A stretch of 33,176 nt of DNA from Paludibacter propionicigenes. GTDB lineage: Bacteria > Bacteroidota > Bacteroidia > Bacteroidales > JAIFNL01. The stretch spans positions 1 through 33,176 of the forward strand of contig DYNA01000030.1 in assembly GCA_020721325.1 (NCBI GenBank), in the 5' to 3' direction. Positions within the stretch are counted from its first letter, which is position 1. Each line of letters opens with the position of its first letter. Under the pieces are notes generated by a model. That model did not search any database and was not told where the DNA came from. It was given only the letters and a program-made list of their open reading frames with translations. The position numbers and the translations under genes were made by a program. Positions 1 through 6,333 of the stretch are shown piece by piece.

Positions 1-583
1 AATAGTTAATATGTCTTAATACAATATGAGAATCTAATGAAAAAGAAAAATGAGGCGATATGAAATAGCTCATGCCTAAAAAGCTTTTAATACCAAACAT
101 TGTTGTCTTTTCTTGGTGATTAGTTAATATATCACTATTACTTTCTGATTGAACCCTATCGTAAATTAAATTTTTATGTGCAAAGTGTAAATCCGTACCG
201 TAAAAAATAAGCAATTTATTTTTTATAAGATTCCATTGATAACCTACATCTGTGATAATATTCAAAACATTAGAATAAGCACTTATGGATTGGTGCTCTA
301 TTTTATCATTTAACGTAGTATTGGTTCCTACTCTAAATCGCCAAGCTCCCTGCCGCTTCTGGTCTTTTATCGTGTGAATTTTAAATTGTAGCATGTAATC
401 GGGTAAAAAATTGCCATTAATTAGCCACAATAAATCAGCACCTGCTTCAAATCGGTTCTTTTTCAGGTCAATTTTCCATTGTTCCTCTTTCTTTTCACTT
501 TCATTGGGTTGCATTGAGGTTATTTGCGCTCCCGCTATCTGCACTACCAAGGCTAATAATAGCCCTAAAACTGTTTTTTTCAT
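1..583 (-). CDS. Putative outer-membrane beta-barrel-like protein, 5' part only (runs off the left edge)
   Basis: Reading the minus strand from an ATG at 583-581 gives 194 codons without a stop up to the window edge, so the 3' end is missing. The protein begins MKKTVLGLLLALVVQIAGAQ, a typical Sec signal peptide with likely cleavage after AGA. The mature part alternates short polar and aromatic stretches (for example ADLLWLIN, WRFRVGTNT, NVLNIITDVGYQW, LLIFYGTDLHF, SFLGMSYFISPHFSFSL). This fits antiparallel beta strands of an outer-membrane barrel or a secreted beta protein. No family-specific motif was recognised. A TAAATTTG -7-like element lies at 664-657 on the same strand, about 75 nt upstream of the start. 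Barrel assignment is inference; the open frame and signal peptide are seen directly. Confidence 0.75.
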   Translation of the reverse strand, partial: MKKTVLGLLLALVVQIAGAQITSMQPNESEKKEEQWKIDLKKNRFEAGADLLWLINGNFLPDYMLQFKIHTIKDQKRQGAWRFRVGTNTTLNDKIEHQSISAYSNVLNIITDVGYQWNLIKNKLLIFYGTDLHFAHKNLIYDRVQSESNSDILTNHQEKTTMFGIKSFLGMSYFISPHFSFSLDSHIVLRHINY

Positions 584-656
584 GTTTTTTTAGAGTTTTT
601 ATAAAATTAATTAAAAAAAATACTTTAAATAGGCATTTGTATTTAAAAATTTGTTG

Positions 657-664
657 CAAATTTA
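657..664 (-). promoter_or_regulatory. Possible -7 element (TAAATTTG) for the left-edge gene
   Basis: On the minus strand the octamer TAAATTTG followed by C matches the Bacteroidota -7 consensus TAnnTTTG. The nearest TTTG upstream is about 24 nt away, longer than the usual 19-21, so only the -7 half is well supported. Confidence 0.35.
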
Positions 665-800
665 TATGTTAATTTTAATTTTATAACCCAAATTATGTTA
701 TGGAAAATTGAGTGTAAAATATAAGCCGTTGATTTTTAATATAAAAAAATGAATAAATTAACATTTTTTTAATATTATTAAAAAATATAAACTTATGTAA

Positions 801-860
801 AAAACTTTGCGTCTCAAGCGTGAAAAAAAATCACGCCAAGACGCCACGCCACGCAAAGAT
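801..860. repeat. Imperfect inverted repeat built from the TTTGCGTC-type dispersed repeat
   Basis: The left arm CTTTGCGTCTCAAGCGTGA (805-823) faces a right arm at 831-858 that starts TCACGCC and ends ACGCAAAG. The pair could form a hairpin with an A-rich loop. The left arm is the same motif that recurs three times in direct orientation at 1264-1390. Similar TTTGCGTCTTTGCGTC strings are common in intergenic regions of Bacteroidota genomes (recalled, not checked here). Confidence 0.7.
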
Positions 861-923
861 AATTTGTATTTTGGCATGTCTCAATTGCCAAACGCCATTT
901 CTCAATTGCGAATCGGCTGTCGC

Positions 924-1138
924 AATTGTAAAAAGTGCGATATGAATTGCAAAAAGTGCGATATGAATTGTAAAAAGTCAAAGATTAATTGAAAAAAAAG
1001 AAAGATTATTTGCAAAAAGTACAGTCAAAATTTGCAAAAAGTGCAGTCAAATTTCCAAAAAGTACAGTCAAAATTTGCAAAAAGTGCGGTCAAATTTGCA
1101 AAAAGTACAGTCAAAATTTGCAAAAAGTGGGTATAAAA
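924..1138. repeat. Tandem repeat arrays of 21-22 bp units with a TTGYAAAAAGT core
   Basis: Two related arrays are present. At 924-985 about 2.5 copies of a 21-bp unit starting AATTGYAAAAAGTGCG occur. At 1009-1138 six units starting TTTGCAAAAAGT alternate between 22 bp (core GTACAGTCAAAA: 1009-1030, 1052-1073, 1095-1116) and 21 bp (core GTGCRGTCAAA: 1031-1051, 1074-1094), with a degenerate last unit at 1117-1138. The alternation makes a 43-bp higher-order unit. There are no unique spacers, so this is not a CRISPR array. Confidence 0.85.
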
Positions 1139-1263
1139 CTAAAAAAGTACGATAGGAATTTGTAAAGTATAGCTCAAAATTTATTTTGCGTTTGAACCGT
1201 TTTTATACAAAAGTGGATATGGTTTTGGAAATTAGGTATTGGCTTATACTAAAAATCATTAGG

Positions 1264-1390
1264 TTTTGCGTCTTTGCGTCTTTGCGTCTAAGCGTGAAAA
1301 TAAAAAAAACTTTGCGCCTTTGCGTCTTAGCGTGAAAATAAAAAAACTTTGCGACTTTGCGTCTCAAGCGTGAAAATAAAAAAAACTTCT
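1264..1390. repeat. Three direct copies of a TTTGCGTC...AGCGTGAAAATAAA repeat
   Basis: Three consecutive copies of about 38-45 bp each consist of two or three TTTGCGNC heptamer-like blocks, then CTNAGCGTGAAAATAAA and an A-tract. They start near 1264, 1309 and 1347. A fourth, partly palindromic copy sits at 801-860. The array ends about 115 bp upstream of the 1505 start. Confidence 0.8.
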
Positions 1391-1504
1391 TGTAAATCGA
1401 AAATATTAAAACATTTTTTTGAAATTTCGCCGTTTATTTGAAAGATATTTCTTATTTTTACAAAAATTTTTTTTAAGATGTACAATCAAAAAAAAATAAT
1501 TCCA

Positions 1505-1969
1505 ATGAAAAAACAACAACTTTTTTATTTACTCGTTTCAGTCCTTTTTTTTAGTCAAATAGGATATTCGCAAACACAAAAAAACAACTCCATCGTTACC
1601 GCTCAAAACGCATACTGGACTTTAGTAGGCAAGCAAATACCTATCACTGAGGCATTAAAAGGCGTTTTAGTAAAAGACGAATTGGAGCTGGTTATCGAAC
1701 TAAGCACCGAAAGTTTAACCAAAGTAGGCAATACTTTGCAAAAATTTGAAATCAATTGGTATCGCTACGGCAGCCGAGGACTGTATTTAACCGACAGTTT
1801 TATACAAGAAATCAATTTGGGTCAAACCACCAAAGAAAAATTTTATTCTTTAAAAACCAAACGACAAAATTTGCAATCGGGTTGGTGGATCGTGCGCGTT
1901 ACGGCTTATGCCGACGATGGATACGTTACGTTTCAAGAAAAAAGTCAGTTTAAAATTAAGGTTTTATAA
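1505..1969 (+). CDS. Small exported protein of unknown function
   Basis: The 154-residue product starts MKKQQLFYLLVSVLFFSQIG with a hydrophobic stretch and then YSQ, a typical Sec signal peptide. I therefore chose the ATG at 1505 rather than the in-frame ATG at 1478, which would add nine polar residues in front. The mature part (about 130 residues) looks all-beta: ELELVIELS, LQKFEINWYRYG, a ...FYSLKTKRQNLQSGWWIVRV segment and a closing FKIKVL strand. The pattern of a strand, a W-Y motif, then GWWIVRV resembles periplasmic immunoglobulin-like or DUF2914-like domains, but I do not claim membership. The next gene starts 43 bp downstream on the same strand, and a terminator follows that gene, so the two are probably co-transcribed. 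Confidence 0.75.
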   Translation: MKKQQLFYLLVSVLFFSQIGYSQTQKNNSIVTAQNAYWTLVGKQIPITEALKGVLVKDELELVIELSTESLTKVGNTLQKFEINWYRYGSRGLYLTDSFIQEINLGQTTKEKFYSLKTKRQNLQSGWWIVRVTAYADDGYVTFQEKSQFKIKVL

Positions 1970-2012
1970 TCGTTTCTTTTTTCAAAAAAAAGATAAAAAA
2001 AGATAGAAAAAC

Positions 2013-3233
2013 ATGAAAAATACAGAGTATCCTGATAACGAATTATTACCCGAAGACGAAAAAATCGTTCTAAAGCCCGGTGGTCTAAATTCGGTACTTT
2101 TTCCAAAAGAAGAAGAACTCAAAGAAAAAGAGCAATTTGGCTTTACGCGAACCGATGCCCTCGAAAACGCCGAAATGTTGCTTTCCTTTGCCTCCGAAAA
2201 CGGCATTGACCTCCCGACCGACATCATTCGGTTTATTGTAGAAGCCAAAAAAATGGAGCAAAATGGAGAATGGACTGTAGCTGGTGAAACCAACTTTTGG
2301 GTAGCTTATAAGTCGGTAGCTCAAGTAATTAAACCGGTTAGCATCGACAGCATACGGGCTTCGGAAGAGGCTAAAATAAAAACGCCCAATTTGTATCAAA
2401 AACTTTTCAGGCGCAAGCACAAATTTTCAATTGTGCATAAAGCCGTTTTGCGTTATTCGGTTTTGGCTTTGATTTTTATGATTACTCTGCTTATTTTGCA
2501 AATTTTTGCAATCATTGGTTCTCAGTTGCTTACAAGCATCGAAAACAGTAGTGCTTTAATGAAAAACGAAGAAGAGCGTTTAACGGAACTCATTTTAATT
2601 ACCGAAAACAACACCGACAACCGAAGTGCGATTTTAGAAAAAACCAATTTAGAAATCAGCATCGAAAAAAATACCAAGGAAATGAACAGCAGCATTGAGC
2701 TTTTGCTCACATGGATGCGAATGGCGGATTTTTTATATACCGACGAAACCAAAAAAATGGAAGAAGACATTCAGCCCGCCATGCTCGAAGCCGATGCCGA
2801 CATGAATTTTGATGCTCTGAGCCAACAATTTACAATTGATAAAAACATCATGGCTATTCAAGAAGCCAAAAGTTTGATTCAAATCTTAACGCTTTATATT
2901 TTACCGCTTTTGTATGGACTTTTGGGCGGTTTTGTGTTTGTTTTGCGGAGCATTACTTTTGAAACCCGCAGTTTCACTTACACCAAAGCCTCGAATCTGA
3001 AATATGGTTTGCGCATTCACTTGGGCGCGTTGGCAGGCTTGGCTATCGGTCTGTTTTGGGGCGACATAGAGCGACAAAACATCAATTTTATCGAATCGAT
3101 GGGAACGGCTTTGGTAGCCTTTTTAGCCGGTTACAGCATCGAATTTGTTTTCCGCTTGGTTGACCAGCTTATTTTTTCCATTGGCGAAAAGAAAGAAGAT
3201 AAAAAACCTGAAACGGCAAATTCTCAGAAATAA
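2013..3233 (+). CDS. Four-TM membrane protein with a large coiled loop, unknown function
   Basis: The 406-residue protein has a soluble acidic N-terminal part (about 1-135). A long first membrane segment follows at about 148-175, then a polar, partly helical region at about 176-285 rich in E, K, N and T. Three more membrane segments lie at about 288-312 (ILPLLYGLLGGFVFVLRSI), 335-349 (LGALAGLAIGLFW) and 361-385 (AFLAGYSIEFVF). The C-terminal set with the PLLYGLLGG, ALAGLAIG and FLAGYSIE motifs recurs in uncharacterised membrane proteins of several phyla as far as I recall; no activity is known to me. The charged tail ends in KKEDKKPETANSQK. It follows the secreted 1505 gene and ends at a strong terminator. 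Partner relationship with the 1505 product is inferred from adjacency only. Confidence 0.8.
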   Translation: MKNTEYPDNELLPEDEKIVLKPGGLNSVLFPKEEELKEKEQFGFTRTDALENAEMLLSFASENGIDLPTDIIRFIVEAKKMEQNGEWTVAGETNFWVAYKSVAQVIKPVSIDSIRASEEAKIKTPNLYQKLFRRKHKFSIVHKAVLRYSVLALIFMITLLILQIFAIIGSQLLTSIENSSALMKNEEERLTELILITENNTDNRSAILEKTNLEISIEKNTKEMNSSIELLLTWMRMADFLYTDETKKMEEDIQPAMLEADADMNFDALSQQFTIDKNIMAIQEAKSLIQILTLYILPLLYGLLGGFVFVLRSITFETRSFTYTKASNLKYGLRIHLGALAGLAIGLFWGDIERQNINFIESMGTALVAFLAGYSIEFVFRLVDQLIFSIGEKKEDKKPETANSQK

Positions 3234-3257
3234 ATTTTTTTTACAAAAGAAAAATAC

Positions 3258-3288
3258 AATACGCTTATTTTCAAAGAATAAGCGTATT
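3258..3288 (+). terminator. Intrinsic terminator after the four-TM protein gene
   Basis: A perfect 12-bp stem AATACGCTTATT / AATAAGCGTATT with an 8-nt loop is followed by a T-rich run (TTGTTATTTTG). It lies 25 bp past the stop codon at 3233 and separates this operon from the Rpn pair. Confidence 0.85.
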
Positions 3289-3336
3289 TTGTTATTTTGT
3301 CGTTATACTGTTTCTGTAAATTTCAAATGATATAAA

Positions 3337-3368
3337 TTTGAAAAATTGAATAAAAATATGTATATTTG
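3337..3368 (+). promoter_or_regulatory. Bacteroidota-type promoter for the Rpn gene pair
   Basis: TTTG (3337-3340), a 20-nt spacer and TATATTTG (3361-3368, followed by C) match the known Bacteroidota vegetative consensus TTTG-N19-21-TAnnTTTG exactly. Transcription would start shortly after 3370, about 20 nt before the ATG at 3394. Nothing comparable precedes the second copy at 4391, so both copies probably share this promoter. Confidence 0.8.
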
Positions 3369-3384
3369 CTGAATAAAATTTAAT

Positions 3385-5253
3385 GATAAAACAATGCTAA
3401 CAACAAAATCACATATTCGCTTTGATTGGGCAGCAAAGAAAATTCTTCGCAGTAAGGCAAATTTTGGAATTTTGGAAGGTTTCTTGTCCGAATTATTTGA
3501 AGAAGATGTAAAAATAAAATCACTTTTATCGGAAGAAGGAAACAAAGAAACCCAAGACGATAAAAGTAATCGGGTAGATATTCTGATAGAAAATACCAAA
3601 GGCGAAATAATTATTGTAGAAATTCAAAATACCCGCGAATTAGATTACCTTTTTAGAGTTTTATTCGGAGCTTCAAAGGCAATAACCGAATACATGAAAG
3701 AAGGTTCGCCATACAGAATGGTCAAAAAAATAATAACTATTAGCATCGTTTATTTTAATTTCGGTCAAGGCAAAGATTATCTTTACAAAGGTCAAACTAC
3801 CTTTGAAGGTGTAAATCAACACGATATATTTGAACTTTCGGACGAACAAAAAGCCTTGTTTAATAAAAAAACGGTTTCGGATATTTTTCCGTTTCATTAT
3901 TTAATTCGCGTAAACCAGTTTGACGATGTAGCCAAAAATACCATCGACGAGTGGATTTATTTTTTTAAAAACAGCGAAATAAAAGATGAGTTCAAAGCCA
4001 AAGGTTTAGAAGAAGCCCGCGAAAAGCTCAAAACCATCACCATGACGCCTGAGCAATTGGAAGAATATAAAAGATACATCGAAACGTTAAGCTCCAATGC
4101 AAGCATAGCTGAAACAATAGCTTGGGAAATAGAGTGGGAGAAACAAAAACGACAAGAGGCTGAAATACATTTGCAAGAAGCAGAAATACAATTGCAACAA
4201 ATCGAAAAACAAAAGGAATTGGAATTAAAACAACAAAAAAATGAGATTGCGAAAAATTTAGCAACGGAAATGATTTTAGATGGTGAAACAAATATTAAAA
4301 TTATTCGATATACAAAATTGACAGAATTTGAAATTCAAGAAATACGTAAACAATTGAATGACAAGAAATAATGTAAATAAAGATAAAACAATGCTAACAA
4401 CAAAATCACATATTCGCTTTGATTGGGCAGCAAAGAAAATTCTTCGCAGTAAGGCAAATTTTGGAATTTTGGAAGGTTTCTTGTCCGAATTATTTGAAGA
4501 AGATGTAAAAATAAAATCACTTTTATCGGAAGAAGGAAACAAAGAAACCCAAGACGATAAAAGTAATCGGGTAGATATTCTGATAGAAAATACCAAAGGC
4601 GAAATAATTATTGTAGAAATTCAAAATACCCGCGAATTAGATTACCTTTTTAGAGTTTTATTCGGAGCTTCAAAGGCAATAACCGAATACATGAAAGAAG
4701 GTTCGCCATACAGAATGGTCAAAAAAATAATAACTATTAGCATCGTTTATTTTAATTTCGGTCAAGGCAAAGATTATCTTTACAAAGGTCAAACTACCTT
4801 TGAAGGTGTAAATCAACACGATATATTTGAACTTTCGGACGAACAAAAAGCCTTGTTTAATAAAAAAACGGTTTCGGATATTTTTCCGTTTCATTATTTA
4901 ATTCGCGTAAACCAGTTTGACGATGTAGCCAAAAATACCATCGACGAGTGGATTTATTTTTTTAAAAACAGCGAAATAAAAGATGAGTTCAAAGCCAAAG
5001 GTTTAGAAGAAGCCCGCGAAAAGCTCAAAACCATCACCATGACGCCTGAGCAATTGGAAGAATATAAAAGATACATCGAAACGTTAAGCTCCAATGCAAG
5101 CATAGCTGAAACAATAGCTTGGGAAATAGAGTGGGAGAAACAAAAACGACAAGAGGCTGAAATACATTTGCAAGAAGCAGAAATACAATTGCAACAAATC
5201 GAAAAACAAAAGGAATTGGAATTAAAACAACAAAAAAATGAGATTGCGAAAAA
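3385..5253 (+). repeat. Tandem 872-bp identical repeat (3385-4256 and 4382-5253, offset 997)
   Basis: The two segments run from GATAAAACAATG before each start codon to the A-run after GAGATTGCG near the end of each gene. They appear identical at DNA level throughout, and the translated products agree residue by residue over 287 positions. Beyond 4256/5253 the sequences diverge abruptly. They still share GAAATTCAAGAAATACGTA close to both stop codons, so the tails are homologous but old relative to the conserved block. Confidence 0.9.
3394..4371 (+). CDS. Rpn family recombination-promoting nuclease / PD-(D/E)XK putative transposase, copy 1
   Basis: The 325-residue protein matches the Rpn/YhgA-like family (PD-(D/E)XK nuclease fold, formerly annotated as putative transposase). 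The N-terminus has the family signature FDWAAKKILRSKANFGILEGFL. The catalytic core shows D62 (RVDILIEN) followed by E76-I-Q78 (IIVEIQ), the D...ExQ variant usual for this family. Residues about 245-287 form a charged coiled coil (QEAEIHLQEAEIQLQQ), then a short tail ending EIQEIRKQLNDKK. Known Rpn proteins are DNA endonucleases linked to RecA-independent recombination and to phage defence. The first 872 bases of this unit are identical to copy 2; the tail after residue 287 differs. An in-frame ATG at 4042 (M217) could start a short C-terminal product, as reported for E. coli rpn genes. Expression is probably from the 3337-3368 promoter. Confidence 0.9.
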   Translation: MLTTKSHIRFDWAAKKILRSKANFGILEGFLSELFEEDVKIKSLLSEEGNKETQDDKSNRVDILIENTKGEIIIVEIQNTRELDYLFRVLFGASKAITEYMKEGSPYRMVKKIITISIVYFNFGQGKDYLYKGQTTFEGVNQHDIFELSDEQKALFNKKTVSDIFPFHYLIRVNQFDDVAKNTIDEWIYFFKNSEIKDEFKAKGLEEAREKLKTITMTPEQLEEYKRYIETLSSNASIAETIAWEIEWEKQKRQEAEIHLQEAEIQLQQIEKQKELELKQQKNEIAKNLATEMILDGETNIKIIRYTKLTEFEIQEIRKQLNDKK

Positions 5254-5356
5254 AAGTATATTTCAGGGATTAACTAACGAAGTAATACAAATAATTACAG
5301 AACTTTCAATAGACGAAATTCAAGAAATACGTAGGCGGTTAAATTACGAAAAATAA
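4391..5356 (+). CDS. Rpn family nuclease, tandem copy 2 with a different C-terminal tail
   Basis: The start MLTTKSHIRF at 4391 is taken by identity with copy 1. The in-frame ATG at 4358 would overlap the end of copy 1 by 14 bp and add eleven residues that copy 1 lacks. The 321-residue protein is identical to copy 1 through residue 287, with the same nuclease residues D62 and E76-I-Q78 and the same coiled coil. It then ends in its own tail (SIFQGLTNEVIQIITELSID, then EIQEIRRRLNYEK). Both tails fit the short helical end typical of the family (EIA.., hydrophobic turn, ..EIQEIR). The gap after copy 1 is only 19 bp without a promoter, which implies co-transcription. An internal ATG at 5039 corresponds to M217 of copy 1. 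No terminator was recognised downstream before 5467. Confidence 0.88.
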   Translation: MLTTKSHIRFDWAAKKILRSKANFGILEGFLSELFEEDVKIKSLLSEEGNKETQDDKSNRVDILIENTKGEIIIVEIQNTRELDYLFRVLFGASKAITEYMKEGSPYRMVKKIITISIVYFNFGQGKDYLYKGQTTFEGVNQHDIFELSDEQKALFNKKTVSDIFPFHYLIRVNQFDDVAKNTIDEWIYFFKNSEIKDEFKAKGLEEAREKLKTITMTPEQLEEYKRYIETLSSNASIAETIAWEIEWEKQKRQEAEIHLQEAEIQLQQIEKQKELELKQQKNEIAKKSIFQGLTNEVIQIITELSIDEIQEIRRRLNYEK

Positions 5357-5466
5357 TGAAACTAACATGTATTGTGTTAAAAACGAAACATTTATTTTAA
5401 TAAAACGGCAAATTATAGAAAAATTAATTTGCAATAAGTTTAATAAATTTTTTTACAAAAAACAAA

Positions 5467-6237
5467 ATGAAAACATTTAATACACTCATTTTTAAGCAAG
5501 AAGAGTCGGTGGCTATTTTGTCGATAAATCGCCCGCAGGCTTTAAATGCTTTAAATTCACAGGTTTTTGATGAGTTAAATGAAGCATTGGATTACATAGA
5601 ACAGGCTAATTACTTGAAAGTGTTGATAATAACCGGCGAAGGAAAAGCCTTTGTAGCCGGTGCCGACATAGCCGAAATGAAAAACAAAAACACACACGAA
5701 GCCGCTGATTTTTCCGAGCGCGGGCAACAAACTTTTTTGCGTTTGGAAAACTTAAAAATTCCGGTAATTGCCGCCTTGAATGGTTTTGCTTTGGGCGGTG
5801 GTTTAGAATTGGCATTGGCAGCCGATTTTCGATTTGCATCGGAAAAAGCGAAAATGGGGCAGCCCGAAGTCAATTTGGGACTTATCCCCGGTTTTGCAGG
5901 CACACAGCGTTTGAGCCGACTTATTGGCTTAGCCGATGCACTTTACTTGCTCACAACCACCGAAACCATCGATGCAAACGAGGCTTTGCGGCTAAAATTG
6001 GTGCAAAAAGTCTTCCCACACGAAGTTTTAATGACCGAAACGCTTAAAATAGCTCAACTTTTAGCTCAAAAAGCTCCAAATGCCCTTCAAAAAGTTAAAT
6101 TTACCACCCGAAAAGGCTACGAAATGCCTTTTGCGCAAGCTCAAAAGCTCGAATCGGAAGTGTTCGGCTCGTGTTTCGATGCCGAAGGAAAAGAAGGAAT
6201 GAATGCTTTTTTAGAAAAAAGAAAACCAAAATTTTAA
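5467..6237 (+). CDS. Enoyl-CoA hydratase (crotonase family)
   Basis: The 256-residue length is normal for a bacterial short-chain enoyl-CoA hydratase, which hydrates trans-2-enoyl-CoA to 3-hydroxyacyl-CoA in beta-oxidation or reductive butyrate-type pathways. Visible landmarks are NRPQALNALN (21-30), the oxyanion-hole motif AGADI (64-68), GGGLELALAADFRFAS with E114, and GQPEVNLGLIPG with E134. E114 and E134 are 20 residues apart, as are the two catalytic glutamates of rat mitochondrial crotonase, so hydratase rather than isomerase activity is likely. The gene is followed 96 bp downstream by a 3-hydroxyacyl-CoA dehydrogenase, the next enzyme in the pathway. Chain-length preference cannot be read from the sequence. 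Confidence 0.92.
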   Translation: MKTFNTLIFKQEESVAILSINRPQALNALNSQVFDELNEALDYIEQANYLKVLIITGEGKAFVAGADIAEMKNKNTHEAADFSERGQQTFLRLENLKIPVIAALNGFALGGGLELALAADFRFASEKAKMGQPEVNLGLIPGFAGTQRLSRLIGLADALYLLTTTETIDANEALRLKLVQKVFPHEVLMTETLKIAQLLAQKAPNALQKVKFTTRKGYEMPFAQAQKLESEVFGSCFDAEGKEGMNAFLEKRKPKF

Positions 6238-6286
6238 ATTCTTTGGTTAAAATGGTTTAATTTCTAAGTGATTACATAAAATTAGT

Positions 6287-6330
6287 CATCATTTAACAAT
6301 TAAACAATTTAGCCATCAAACAATTGAAAC
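6287..6330. repeat. Short AACAATT-rich repeat just upstream of the dehydrogenase start
   Basis: The stretch contains repeated AACAATT/AAACAATT blocks separated by about 7-16 nt, spanning ATTTAACAATTAAACAATTT to CAAACAATTG. Comparable AACAATTTAACAATT strings occur as low-complexity intergenic repeats in Bacteroidota as far as I recall. It lies immediately before the ATG at 6334, so it would form the leader of that gene. Confidence 0.35.
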
Positions 6331-6333
6331 TAT

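Larger units (their letters stand above)
584..1504. other. Long repeat-rich spacer without a convincing gene
   Basis: About 920 bases separate the divergent genes at 583 (minus) and 1505 (plus). Apart from the repeat families listed separately (801-860, 924-1138, 1264-1390) the sequence is AT-rich and carries no protein-like reading frame. The longest frame here (807-992, plus) is built out of the repeats and gives a low-complexity peptide with repeated CKKCDMN. Confidence 0.7.

Noticed and set aside
411-593. 60-codon plus-strand frame at the left edge
   Set aside because: It lies antisense to the start of the outer-membrane-like gene (583-1), which has a real signal peptide and an uninterrupted 194-codon frame.
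807-992. 61-codon open frame on the plus strand in the repeat spacer
   Set aside because: It is made of the TTTGCGTC element and the 21-bp tandem units; the peptide is low-complexity (repeated CKKCDMN) and there is no promoter or homology.
924-1138. Possible CRISPR array
   Set aside because: The units are contiguous without unique spacers, and no cas gene is present.
1478-1504. Earlier ATG for the small exported protein
   Set aside because: It adds nine polar residues in front of a complete signal peptide that starts MKKQQ at 1505.
4358-4390. Upstream ATG extending Rpn copy 2 by 11 residues
   Set aside because: The extension overlaps copy 1 and has no counterpart in copy 1, whose start is fixed by its promoter and the family N-terminus.
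3394-5356. Insertion sequence with transposase genes
   Set aside because: The proteins belong to the Rpn nuclease family sometimes labelled transposase, but no terminal inverted repeats or target-site duplications were seen around the pair.
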